The notes under the pieces were generated by a model that did no database searches, was not told the origin of the DNA, and saw only the letters and a program-made list of their open reading frames with translations. From positions 799,639 to 863,638 of the forward strand of contig NZ_BJKN01000001.1 of NCBI RefSeq assembly GCF_006538365.1: a DNA stretch of 64,000 nt. Direction: 5' to 3'. This document shows, piece by piece, positions 34,799 through 42,435 of this stretch. Position numbers and translations under genes: made by a program. This DNA is from Moorella sp. E308F. Its GTDB lineage: Bacteria; Bacillota; DSM-521; Neomoorellales; Neomoorellaceae. Within the stretch, counting starts at the first letter, position 1. Each line of letters starts with the position of its first letter.

Positions 34799-36017
34799 AA
34801 TGACCGGGTAACAGTTCCGGGGGCAGCATTTTTTCCGTCTGGATAAAGGTCGCCGTTAAAAAGGTTATCAGTCCTACCAGGACGGCGGCGCCCAGGAAAA
34901 GGGGCAACCGGCCCAGGGTCATGGCCAGGCCAAAGGCCGGGGGTCCCAGGGCGACGCCAAAGAAACGCATGGAACCGTAAAGGCAGGTAATGCCGCCCCT
35001 TTCCTTAGCGCTCACACTGGTTATCAAGGTATTGACTGAGGGCAGGACGATACCTGTGCCGATCCCCATGACCACCATGGCCAGGAAAAAGATATAGATA
35101 TTATCAAAGAAGCCCATAACTATCAGGGCAGCGGTCTCCAGGACCAGGCCGGCAACAACGGTCATCTTCAAGAAGTTGCCGGCCTTTTGTTGCAGGTAAC
35201 TACCGGATAAATAGGAAGTAAGGGCCATGGTAGCCACGGGAATGGCTATGAGCAGACCGATGCTAAGGCCCCGGATGCTATAATTTGCTTCCAGGATATC
35301 AGAGACATAACTCAAAACCCCAAACAAGATAAAAAGAACAACCATTCCGGCCAGGATGCAGGCCACGAGGGACAAGCCCCTGGTCTGGAAAACCTGGCCC
35401 AGGTCGCGGAAATAGGTGCGGAAGGTTACCCTGTTTTTATCTTGCCCCGAAGGTTCTTTAATGAAGAACCACACAGCCAGGCCAATGGGGATGGCCAGGA
35501 AGCCATAGACAAAAAAGGGAGCGAACCAGGCGATGAGGCCGGCAAGGGAGCCGGCAATGGGGCTCACCACCTTTCCCAGGCCGTTGGAAGCTTCCAGCAA
35601 ACCCAGGGTTTTGGTACGCTCCCTGCTCTGGAAGATGTCGCTGGTCAAGGCCATGGCCAGCTGGTACGTACCCCCGGCACCAATACCCTGGAGGATGCGG
35701 CTGCCCAGGATCAGGTAATAAGGGGAAGCCACCAGCCAGGCGGCCAGGCCGGCCAGCAGACCCCCCAGACCGTAAATGATCAGGGCCGGTGCCATAATGG
35801 GCTTGCGGCCATAGGCATCGGACAGGAAACCGGCAAAAGGGATGACCAGGCCGGCTGCCAGGGAAAAGGCTGTTATAAAAAGACTGATCTGGACCAGGCT
35901 GACGTTCAAAGTGGTGCGCATGACTGGTAGCAGGGGAACCAGCATGGAGTTGCCCAGGACCATGATAAACGGTACGGCACACAGGATGGCAAAGGGCAAT
36001 TTTATAGATGGCTGCAA
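34797..36017 (-). CDS. Major facilitator superfamily transporter
   Basis: A 406-residue membrane protein with about 12 predicted helices, of the drug:H+ antiporter type. The motif-A loop reads GFLSDAYGRKPIM and the fourth-helix region has SRILQGIGAGGTYQLAMALT. It probably exports a small molecule; the substrate is unknown. TTG at 36017 follows AGGAGG (minus strand, 36032-36027) and puts the first helix near the N-terminus; a longer upstream frame (to 36095) has no such site. It is transcribed divergently from yqhV. Confidence 0.85.
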   Translation of the reverse strand: MQPSIKLPFAILCAVPFIMVLGNSMLVPLLPVMRTTLNVSLVQISLFITAFSLAAGLVIPFAGFLSDAYGRKPIMAPALIIYGLGGLLAGLAAWLVASPYYLILGSRILQGIGAGGTYQLAMALTSDIFQSRERTKTLGLLEASNGLGKVVSPIAGSLAGLIAWFAPFFVYGFLAIPIGLAVWFFIKEPSGQDKNRVTFRTYFRDLGQVFQTRGLSLVACILAGMVVLFILFGVLSYVSDILEANYSIRGLSIGLLIAIPVATMALTSYLSGSYLQQKAGNFLKMTVVAGLVLETAALIVMGFFDNIYIFFLAMVVMGIGTGIVLPSVNTLITSVSAKERGGITCLYGSMRFFGVALGPPAFGLAMTLGRLPLFLGAAVLVGLITFLTATFIQTEKMLPPELLPGH

Positions 36018-36093
36018 CCTTGAAAACCTCCTAGAAAAGATGCTGCTTCTATTTTCTCTCGGCAGCGCATAAAAAATAATGGGAGGAGATGCC

Positions 36094-36369
36094 ATGTTTT
36101 TCTATGTGCCGGACAAACATGTGCTGGCCATGGCGGCAGTGCGCGTCCTGTCCAGCATGATTGAATTGACGGCAGCCATCCTGATGTTAAAATTAAACCG
36201 GGTTGAAGCAGCTTTAAAAATAAATGCCACCCTGGCTTTTGTTGGTCCGGCAGTTATGATGACGGTGACGGCCCTGGGACTCTGGGGCCTGGCCGGTAAG
36301 ATCCCCCCTGTAAAAATGCTGACCATTATCCTGGGGGTGGGACTCATTTTTTATGGCGTAAAGCGGTAA
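36094..36369 (+). CDS. yqhV: YqhV family membrane protein (DUF2619)
   Basis: A 91-residue protein with two to three hydrophobic helices, resembling YqhV (DUF2619). It opens FYVPDKHVLAMAAVRVLSSM and ends in LTIILGVGLIFYGVKR. In Bacillus yqhV lies beside spoIIIA genes, but its role is unknown; that neighbourhood is not present here. ATG at 36094 follows GGGAGGAG closely. An earlier ATG at 36079 lies before that site and is unlikely. Confidence 0.75.
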   Translation: MFFYVPDKHVLAMAAVRVLSSMIELTAAILMLKLNRVEAALKINATLAFVGPAVMMTVTALGLWGLAGKIPPVKMLTIILGVGLIFYGVKR

Positions 36370-36498
36370 AGATGGTGGGGTAACAGTCGTCTGACCTGTG
36401 AAAAAGTACCGGCGGCAAAGATGTTACCCCCTTCCTGCCCGGGACATAAAGATAAAAAAGCAAGTTAAAAAATAAACATGCAGGAAGGGGCGAAATGA

Positions 36499-37314
36499 AT
36501 GCTGGAAAAATCAACTGCTGCCTGGAATGATATCCTGGAATTTCCAATTGGTGGACGCCAGCAAAAACCCAGGCGGGCAGGATTGACCATGGTTATTGAC
36601 AAGGGCCTGGGGCTTACAGAGTTCAAGGATTTGCTGGAGGTGGCAGCACCCTATATTGATTTTATAAAACTTGGTTTCGGCACCTCTGTCTTTTACCCGG
36701 CGGCTATTTTACAGGAAAAAATTCGCCTGGCACGCTCTTATAGTGTTGATATTTTTCCCGGCGGCACCTTCTTTGAAGTCGCCGTTCTCCAGGGGCGGCT
36801 GAACCTTTACCTGCAAACAGCCAGGGAATTTGGATATTCTTTTATTGAAATCTCCGATGGAACTATTGACATGAGCCGAACTGTGCGGATGGCGGCGGTG
36901 CGTCAGGCCCGGGCGGCAGGTTTTGGCGTCATAACTGAAGTGGGCAAGAAGGACCCACGGGATGCCTTAAGCACAGCCTATCTCCTGAGCCAGATTGCCG
37001 TCGACCTGGAGGCGGGAGCCGACTATGTCATCGTCGAGGGCCGGGAATCAGGTCAGGGAGTCGTCATTTACGACAGCCGCGGGTCTGTCAAAGAAGATAT
37101 ACTGGACAGCCTGCTGGCAGGCATCAAGGAGCCGGAACGGGTCATCTGGGAAGCTCCCCAGAAGCAGCAGCAGCAGGCCTTAATAATGCGCCTGGGACCC
37201 AATGTTAACCTGGGCAATGTCCAGCCAGGGGATGTCCTGGCCCTGGAAGCCCTGCGGGTGGGACTGCGGGGCGATACCTTGAGGACTACCCTGAAGGTGG
37301 CTGAAGTAAGTTAA
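36499..37314 (+). CDS. comA: Phosphosulfolactate synthase
   Basis: Adds sulfite to phosphoenolpyruvate to give (2R)-3-phosphosulfolactate, the first step to sulfolactate and, in methanogens, coenzyme M. The 271-residue TIM-barrel protein shows GLTMVIDKGLGLTEFKDLLE, IKLGFGTSVFYP and IEISDGTIDMS, matching the ComA/YitD family from memory. comB follows after a terminator-like hairpin, which strongly supports the assignment. comC or coenzyme M genes are not present here. In Bacillus the equivalent pathway makes 3-sulfolactate in spores. Confidence 0.9.
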   Translation: MLEKSTAAWNDILEFPIGGRQQKPRRAGLTMVIDKGLGLTEFKDLLEVAAPYIDFIKLGFGTSVFYPAAILQEKIRLARSYSVDIFPGGTFFEVAVLQGRLNLYLQTAREFGYSFIEISDGTIDMSRTVRMAAVRQARAAGFGVITEVGKKDPRDALSTAYLLSQIAVDLEAGADYVIVEGRESGQGVVIYDSRGSVKEDILDSLLAGIKEPERVIWEAPQKQQQQALIMRLGPNVNLGNVQPGDVLALEALRVGLRGDTLRTTLKVAEVS

Positions 37315-37328
37315 GAGTTAAGAAATAT

Positions 37329-37371
37329 GGGAAGCGGGAGCCGGTGGCGGGGTTCCTGCTTCCCGTTTAAT
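37329..37371 (+). terminator. Terminator or attenuator between comA and comB
   Basis: GGGAAGCGGGA (37329-37339) pairs with TCCTGCTTCCC (37354-37364) over 11 bp with one wobble, followed by GTTTAATTATT. Confidence 0.65.
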
Positions 37372-37457
37372 TATTACCTTTAACTTTCGGCGGCAGGAAT
37401 CTGCCCTATCTTTCGCGAATAACTACTGACCGGAAAGAGTTGGAGGTGCGATTGGGT

Positions 37458-38177
37458 TTGGAAATCGATGTCTTTACGGGAATAAATGGTATACCGGATG
37501 AGGCCATTAATAATAAAGCGGTCATAGTAATTGATGTGCTGCGGGCAACGACCACCATTTCGGTGGCCCTGGCGGCCGGTTGCCTGGAGGTAATTCCTGT
37601 CCTAACCCCCGAGGAAGCCATCGATATGCGCGAGCGTCTGGAGGACGAGCGGGTACTCCTTGGGGGTGAGCGCAATGCTTTAAAAATACCGGGCTTTGAC
37701 CTGGGCAATTCCCCCCTGGAGTATACCCCTGAAATTGTTGCCGGCAAAAGGTTGATTATGACCACTACCAACGGCACCAGGGCCATTCGCCGGGCCGCAG
37801 GCGGCCGCCAGGTATTCCTGGGTGCCATGATCAACGCTCCGGCTGTGGCCGGGCTGGCTGCTGCAGCAGCAACGGATATAACCATAATTTGTGCCGGTAC
37901 CAGGGATCGTTTCTCCCTGGAAGATTTTTTGGCAGCCGGGTTACTGGTCGACCGGCTTGCCGGGCTGGGAGAATTTGTCTTGCGCGACGGCGCTCTAACT
38001 GCAAGGGATTATTATTACTGCCACCGGGATGATCCCTCGGCAGCTATGAAAGCTAGTTTCCATGGCCGGCTCCTGGCTGACCTGGGACTGGAAGCGGATG
38101 TAGAATTCTGTTCCCGGGTGGGCGCGATTGATGTCGTTCCGGTGTATGGGGGCGGTATTATTAAAAAGGCCGGCTAA
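37458..38177 (+). CDS. comB: 2-phosphosulfolactate phosphatase
   Basis: Removes phosphate from phosphosulfolactate to give sulfolactate. The 239-residue protein has AVIVIDVLRATTTISVALAA near the N-terminus, LGGERNALKIPGFDLGNSP and the loop MTTTNGTRAI, all characteristic of ComB. TTG at 37458 is preferred: GGAGGTG (37442-37448) is nine bases upstream, and the protein then opens EIDVFTG as expected. An earlier TTG at 37440 overlaps that site. Pairing with comA indicates a sulfolactate pathway. Confidence 0.9.
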   Translation: MEIDVFTGINGIPDEAINNKAVIVIDVLRATTTISVALAAGCLEVIPVLTPEEAIDMRERLEDERVLLGGERNALKIPGFDLGNSPLEYTPEIVAGKRLIMTTTNGTRAIRRAAGGRQVFLGAMINAPAVAGLAAAAATDITIICAGTRDRFSLEDFLAAGLLVDRLAGLGEFVLRDGALTARDYYYCHRDDPSAAMKASFHGRLLADLGLEADVEFCSRVGAIDVVPVYGGGIIKKAG

Positions 38178-38254
38178 CGCCACGTATGGCGTTATTGTCC
38201 CGGGTGCCCTGGCATATATATGGTACAGGACGGCTGGTACAAGGGGCGTATTCA

Positions 38255-38710
38255 ATGAGCGCGACAACGGCGATCCTGTTACTTATTATGTTGCTGGGCA
38301 TCCTGGGTCGCTCTAATGTTATCGCAGCCGCTGCTGCTATTCTTTTACTCCTCCAGTTTACTAACCTGCAAAGAATCTATCCTTTTCTTGAACGCCGCGC
38401 TCTGGAGGCCGGCCTTATTTTTCTGGTGGTTTCCGTACTAGTGCCCTTTGCATCCGGCCGGGTTTCAGCGCGGGATATGCTTGCCTCCTTTGTTTCCTTA
38501 CCCGGTATAATAGCCATCGCCAGCGGGATTATCGCCACCCATATGAACTGCCAGGGCCTGGAATTGCTTCAGCGTTTTCCCCAGATGATGATCGGTATGG
38601 TTATAGGTTCCATTATCGGCGTTGCCTTTTTCGGCGGTATTCCCGTGGGGCCCCTGATGGCCGGTGGTATTGCCGCCCTGTTGGTAAACCTGCTGACCTG
38701 GTTGCGATAA
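38255..38710 (+). CDS. DUF441 family membrane protein
   Basis: A 151-residue integral membrane protein with about four helices. The family pattern is visible in LLGILGRSNVIAAAAAILLL and in the C-terminal GIPVGPLMAGGIAALL. Function is unknown; Bacillus YtwI and E. coli YeaL are relatives. ATG at 38255 follows AAGGGGCG. A small inverted repeat (AACGCC/GGCGTT, about 38176-38193) separates it from comB. It probably forms its own unit before the malyl-CoA cluster. Confidence 0.8.
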   Translation: MSATTAILLLIMLLGILGRSNVIAAAAAILLLLQFTNLQRIYPFLERRALEAGLIFLVVSVLVPFASGRVSARDMLASFVSLPGIIAIASGIIATHMNCQGLELLQRFPQMMIGMVIGSIIGVAFFGGIPVGPLMAGGIAALLVNLLTWLR

Positions 38711-38755
38711 TTTTTTTTCAAACCAGCAGGATTTTTTAATTTCATCAAGAATATA

Positions 38756-38791
38756 TATAATAGCATAAAGAATTGATACCCCTATAGGGTA
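38756..38791 (+). promoter_or_regulatory. Candidate promoter and operator of the malyl-CoA cluster
   Basis: TATAAT at 38756-38761 without a good -35, followed at about +10 by an inverted repeat TACCC-N5-GGGTA (38777-38791). A missing -35 plus an operator-like dyad fits a regulated promoter. Nothing else supportable is seen in 38711-38898. Confidence 0.4.
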
Positions 38792-38898
38792 GGTTTACAC
38801 CATTTGCCAGCCTATTATAGATACAGAGGGGGGATAGCAGGAGGGATTTTGCACGTCGTCTTTCCAACCAAATAAATTTTTGTGGAAGGGACGAAAGT

Positions 38899-40167
38899 AT
38901 GGCTAAGCTATTAGAGTATCAAGGCAAGGAATGGTTACGCAAGGCGGGGATTCCGGTTCCTGTGGGCCGGGCTGCATCCTCGCCGGAAGAAGCGGAACAG
39001 ATTGCGGCGGAGATGGGTAAGCCCGTCGCAGTAAAGGCCCAGGTGCAGGCTGGCGGCAGGGGTAAGTCAGGAGCGGTAAAACTAGTCGACACCCCGGCAG
39101 AAGCCCGGGCGGCAGCAGCATCGATTCTTGGAACGGTAATTAAAGGCTATCCGGTACGCAAGGTCCTGGTGGAAGAGAAACTTAATATCGCCCGGGAATA
39201 TTACGTGACTATTATTGTTAATTCAGCTCGCAATGCCCGCTGCCCCATGATGATGTTCAGCACCGAGGGCGGTATGGACATCGAAAGTGTTCCGGAAGAG
39301 AAGATTTTTAAGCTTTTAATTTCACCCTTAAACGGCCTGGAAGTTTATGACGCTGTCGACATGCTGGTTCAGGCCGGCATCCCCAACGACCAGCTGATGA
39401 CCTTTGCCAATATCTTGGTCAAGCTGTGGAATGCTTATAAAAAGTATGATTGCTTTACCCTGGAAATCAACCCCTTGGTCTTAACCGCCAGCGGGGAACT
39501 GGTGGCGGCCGACTGCAAGATGGAGGTTGACAACAGCAGCGTTTACCGTCACCCGGAAATGGGTATTGAAATTGCCAGGGACTTCCCCCACGAGCCCACG
39601 GAACTGGACCGTATCGGTTGGGGCATTGAAAAGACCGACACCCGCGGTTCCGGTTTCGTCATGAGCATGGGCTTTGACGAGAAAAGTCCGGGTTATATCG
39701 GCTACCATCCCATCGGCGGCGGATCGGCCATGATGGGCATGGACGCTCTGAACAAGGTCAACCTGAAGCCGGCGAACTACGCAGACACCAGCGGCAATCC
39801 GGTTGCTTCCAAAGTGTACCGGGTAGCCAAGGTTGTTCTCTCGCAGCCCAACATTGATGGCTACCTGCTGGGCGGCTTTATGATGGCCAACCAGGAACAA
39901 TGGCACCACGCCCACGCCGTCGTGAAGGCCCTGCGGGAAGTCCTGCCCAAAAAACCCGGTCTGCCCTGTGTGTTACTGCTGTGCGGTAACAAGGAAGAAG
40001 AATCCCTCGCCATTTTACGCGAAGGGTTAAGCAATGTTGAGGGTGCTACCAGGGTGGAGATCTACGGCCGGGAGCATGTTACCGATACTGATTTTATCGG
40101 GCAAAGGTTATTGGCCCTTGTTAAAGAATATCAAGCCGAAAAGCGAAAGCAGGGTGGAAACCAGTGA
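38899..40167 (+). CDS. Divergent ADP-forming acyl-CoA ligase, beta subunit (SucC/MtkA-like)
   Basis: A 422-residue ATP-grasp protein related to succinyl-CoA synthetase and malate-CoA ligase beta subunits. The N-terminal ATP-grasp region is well conserved (LLEYQGKEWLRKAGIPVP, AVKAQVQAGGRGKSGAVKL, LEINPLVLTASGEL). The C-terminal CoA-ligase half is not: the usual NGAGLAM and PANFLDVGG read GGGSAMM and PANYADTSG, and the NIFGGI segment is replaced by GGFMMANQEQWHHA. This suggests a distinct subfamily with a different acyl substrate. Given the neighbours (malyl-CoA lyase and malic enzyme), malyl-CoA/malate is the best guess. The stop overlaps the next gene by two bases. Confidence 0.75.
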   Translation: MAKLLEYQGKEWLRKAGIPVPVGRAASSPEEAEQIAAEMGKPVAVKAQVQAGGRGKSGAVKLVDTPAEARAAAASILGTVIKGYPVRKVLVEEKLNIAREYYVTIIVNSARNARCPMMMFSTEGGMDIESVPEEKIFKLLISPLNGLEVYDAVDMLVQAGIPNDQLMTFANILVKLWNAYKKYDCFTLEINPLVLTASGELVAADCKMEVDNSSVYRHPEMGIEIARDFPHEPTELDRIGWGIEKTDTRGSGFVMSMGFDEKSPGYIGYHPIGGGSAMMGMDALNKVNLKPANYADTSGNPVASKVYRVAKVVLSQPNIDGYLLGGFMMANQEQWHHAHAVVKALREVLPKKPGLPCVLLLCGNKEEESLAILREGLSNVEGATRVEIYGREHVTDTDFIGQRLLALVKEYQAEKRKQGGNQ

Positions 40168-40472
40168 TTGAATTCTGGGAAAGAACAATTAAAGTTACCA
40201 TCGACACCAGCAAGTGCACCGAGTGTGAAACAAAGGCCTGTATCGACGCATGCAAGAAGTTTGCCCGGGGGATGCTGCAGCTCCAGGACGGCGCACCCTC
40301 TGTGGCCCACCTGAGTGAAGATGAAATAAAACGCCGGGGAACAGAATGCCTTGCCTGCGAGTATGAATGCTGGTTCCGCGGCAAGAGCGCCATAAAAATT
40401 GACGTTCCCATTGAAGGAATGGATGAGTACCTGCGCAAGCGGGGCCTGCTTGAAGATAACGCCAACCAGTAA
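40164..40472 (+). CDS. Small cysteine-rich, ferredoxin-like protein between ligase subunits
   Basis: A 102-residue soluble protein with seven cysteines: C18, C21, C26 and C30 (CxxCx4Cx3C), then C62, C65 and C69 (CxxCx3C). The spacing is like iron-sulfur proteins but not the classical CxxCxxCxxxCP ferredoxin pattern. It may hold one or two Fe-S clusters or zinc. The GTG start overlaps the stop of the ligase beta gene (GTGA), and the alpha-subunit gene follows 20 bp later, so it is translated with both subunits and may be a subunit or redox regulator of the ligase. I recognise no named family. Confidence 0.7.
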   Translation: MIEFWERTIKVTIDTSKCTECETKACIDACKKFARGMLQLQDGAPSVAHLSEDEIKRRGTECLACEYECWFRGKSAIKIDVPIEGMDEYLRKRGLLEDNANQ

Positions 40473-40492
40473 AAGGATAAAGAGGGATAAGC

Positions 40493-41389
40493 ATGGGGAT
40501 TTTAATTGATAGAAACACCAAGGTTATTGTTCAGGGAATTACCGGTAGGGAGGGTTCCCTCCGGGCCAAATATATGAAGGATTACGGCACGAAGGTTGTG
40601 GCCGGGACGAGCCCCGGTAAGGGCGGCGAAGAGGTAGCGGGCATTCCCGTCTATCATACCGTCAAGCAGGCCGTAGCCGAACACGGGGAAATTGACTTCA
40701 GCGTTATCTTCGTACCCGGCCGGGCTTTGAAAACAGCGGTTAAAGAAGCCGCCGACGCCGGCGTGAAAAATATCGTCCCCTGCGTGGAATCGGTCCCTAT
40801 CCATGACATCATGGAAATGGTGGAGTACTGCAAGCTGAAGGGGACCAGGCTCATCGGCCCGGGCTCCATCGGCATCATTACGCCTGGAGAGGCGGTAGTC
40901 GGCTGGCTGGGCGGCAATGTAGAATGGGCCAACTCCTTTTTCCGGCCCGGTCCGATCGGTGTTTTCTCCCGCAGCGGCGGCCAGTCGGGTACTATTCCCT
41001 GGATCCTTAAGGAAAACGGTTACGGCGTCAGCACCGTCGTTCACACGGGTACGGAACCGGTCCTGGGGACTTCCTTCGCTGACCTGCTGCCCCTTTTTGA
41101 AGAAGACCCCCAGACGGAAGCCGTAGCGGTATTTTCTGAGATCGGCGGTACCCAGGAAGAAGAATGCGCGGAAGTAATTGCCGCCGGGAAATTTACCAAA
41201 CCCTTCGTCATCTACGTGGCAGGTGCTTGGGCACCGGAAGGCCAGCGCTTCTCCCACGCCTCCAGCATTGTGGAACGGGGCCGCGGTTCGGCCAAGAGCA
41301 AGATGGAAGCCATCCAGAAAGCTGGTGGCTACGTGGCCATGAGCCCCAATGATATCCCGCGTATCCTCAAAAACGTACTCAAGCATTAG
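40493..41389 (+). CDS. Divergent ADP-forming acyl-CoA ligase, alpha subunit (SucD/MtkB-like)
   Basis: A 298-residue protein of the succinyl-CoA synthetase alpha type. The N-terminal CoA-binding domain is recognisable ([27 protein letters not shown]). The phospho-histidine is kept at His255 in SHASSI, where the family normally has GHAGAI. Other motifs have drifted: SRSGTLTYE becomes SRSGGQSGT, and GIGGDPI becomes HTGTEPV, while [12 protein letters not shown] is preserved. Activity is likely retained, but substrate selection probably differs from succinate. It partners the beta subunit at 38899 and lies 13 bp before the lyase gene. Confidence 0.75.
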   Translation: MGILIDRNTKVIVQGITGREGSLRAKYMKDYGTKVVAGTSPGKGGEEVAGIPVYHTVKQAVAEHGEIDFSVIFVPGRALKTAVKEAADAGVKNIVPCVESVPIHDIMEMVEYCKLKGTRLIGPGSIGIITPGEAVVGWLGGNVEWANSFFRPGPIGVFSRSGGQSGTIPWILKENGYGVSTVVHTGTEPVLGTSFADLLPLFEEDPQTEAVAVFSEIGGTQEEECAEVIAAGKFTKPFVIYVAGAWAPEGQRFSHASSIVERGRGSAKSKMEAIQKAGGYVAMSPNDIPRILKNVLKH

Positions 41390-41402
41390 GAGGTAATAAA
41401 CA

Positions 41403-42302
41403 ATGCCTGTAATGCGCTCTGTCCTTTACGTTCCCGGCAATAACCCCAGGATGATTGCCAAAGCACCCACTTTCCCCGCCGATATAATCACCCTCGACCT
41501 GGAAGATTCCGTGCCCCCGGCGGAGAAGGAAAATGCGCGGAAACTTATCCGCGAGAACCTGAAGGCTGTTGGGGCCAACGGGTCGGAGGTATACGTGCGC
41601 ATCAACAACTGGGAGACCGAGATGACCAACGACGACCTGGAGGCCGTTGTTTATGAGGGACTCCACGGGGTTACCCTGGCCAAGTGCGGGCATCCGGACC
41701 ACGTCAAGCGCCTGGACTGGAAACTGGAAGAACTGGAACGCCGCCGCGGTCTACCTATAGGGAGCATTAAGGTTTCCCTGCTCCTGGAAACCGCGAAAGG
41801 TATTATCAATGCCTATGAATCCTGCATCGCCAGCCCGCGGGTGGTCAGTGCCATCTTCGGTGCCGTGGACTACTGCAAGGATATGCGGGTCAAACTGACC
41901 TCGGAAGGCAAAGAGCAGGAATACGCCCGCGCCCATATGGCAGTTGCCGCCCGGGCGGCAGGGGTGGTAGCCATTGACTGTCCGTTTGTTGCCTATCAGG
42001 ATATGGAAGCATTTGAAAAGAGTGTTCTCCAGGGGCGGCAGATGGGATATGAAGGCCGGATGCTGATCCATCCCAGCCAGGTTGAGCCTGCCAATCGTCT
42101 CTACTCCCCGGACCCTGCCGACGTGGAATGGGCCCGCGGCGTCGTAAAAGCCTTTGAAGAAGAAGCCATTGCCCAGGGTAAGGCTGCCATTTCCTACCAG
42201 GGCAAGATGGTCGACACGCCTGTTTACCTCAACGCCAAGGATATCTTGAACGCCTACGAAGAGATCCAGGCTAAAGATGCCGCCAGGAAGAAGAACGCTT
42301 AA
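41403..42302 (+). CDS. HpcH/HpaI (CitE/malyl-CoA lyase) family protein
   Basis: A 299-residue TIM-barrel lyase that cleaves or forms beta-hydroxyacyl-CoA esters. Conserved parts: RSVLYVPGNNPRMIAK, the acidic ITLDLEDSVPP, the metal-binding Glu in LLLETAKGIINAYE and Asp in GAVDYCKDM, and the end signature IHPSQVEPANRLYSP. Family members include malyl-CoA lyase, citryl-CoA lyase and citramalyl-CoA lyase. The flanking CoA-ligase and malic-enzyme genes favour malyl-CoA (glyoxylate plus acetyl-CoA). An AGGAGG site precedes the ATG. Confidence 0.82.
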   Translation: MPVMRSVLYVPGNNPRMIAKAPTFPADIITLDLEDSVPPAEKENARKLIRENLKAVGANGSEVYVRINNWETEMTNDDLEAVVYEGLHGVTLAKCGHPDHVKRLDWKLEELERRRGLPIGSIKVSLLLETAKGIINAYESCIASPRVVSAIFGAVDYCKDMRVKLTSEGKEQEYARAHMAVAARAAGVVAIDCPFVAYQDMEAFEKSVLQGRQMGYEGRMLIHPSQVEPANRLYSPDPADVEWARGVVKAFEEEAIAQGKAAISYQGKMVDTPVYLNAKDILNAYEEIQAKDAARKKNA

Positions 42303-42315
42303 AGGTTGAGATAGC

Positions 42316-42354
42316 GGGGCTGGCGGCCTCCAGGAAAGCTGCCGGCCCCTTTTA
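42316..42354 (+). terminator. Terminator between the lyase and malic-enzyme genes
   Basis: GGGGCTGGCGGC (42316-42327) pairs with GCTGCCGGCCCC (42338-42349), 12 bp with two wobbles, then TTTT. It may cut the cluster into two transcripts or allow partial read-through. Confidence 0.8.
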
Positions 42355-42360
42355 TAACTA

Positions 42361-42400
42361 TACGGTTGCCGGGGAAACCCGGTAGAGGGTGACCCCGTAC
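42361..42400 (+). other. Structured leader before the malic-enzyme gene
   Basis: TACGG (42361-42365) pairs with CCGTA (42395-42399) around a GNRA-type hairpin CCGGG-GAAA-CCCGG (42369-42382) and a small GGG/CCC hairpin, giving a compact three-way junction. No promoter is obvious between it and the preceding terminator. It does not match any riboswitch class I could recall. Confidence 0.35.
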
Positions 42401-42435
42401 CGATATTTAAATATGAAAAAGGGGGACGACAGGCT

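Noticed and set aside
38792-38807. Sigma-54 promoter ahead of the malyl-CoA cluster
   Set aside because: The GG and GC elements are 12 bases apart rather than 10.
40502-41386. Long open frame opposite the ligase alpha gene
   Set aside because: It is a shadow of a conserved gene: GC-rich codons open the antisense frame, with no homology and no ribosome-binding site.
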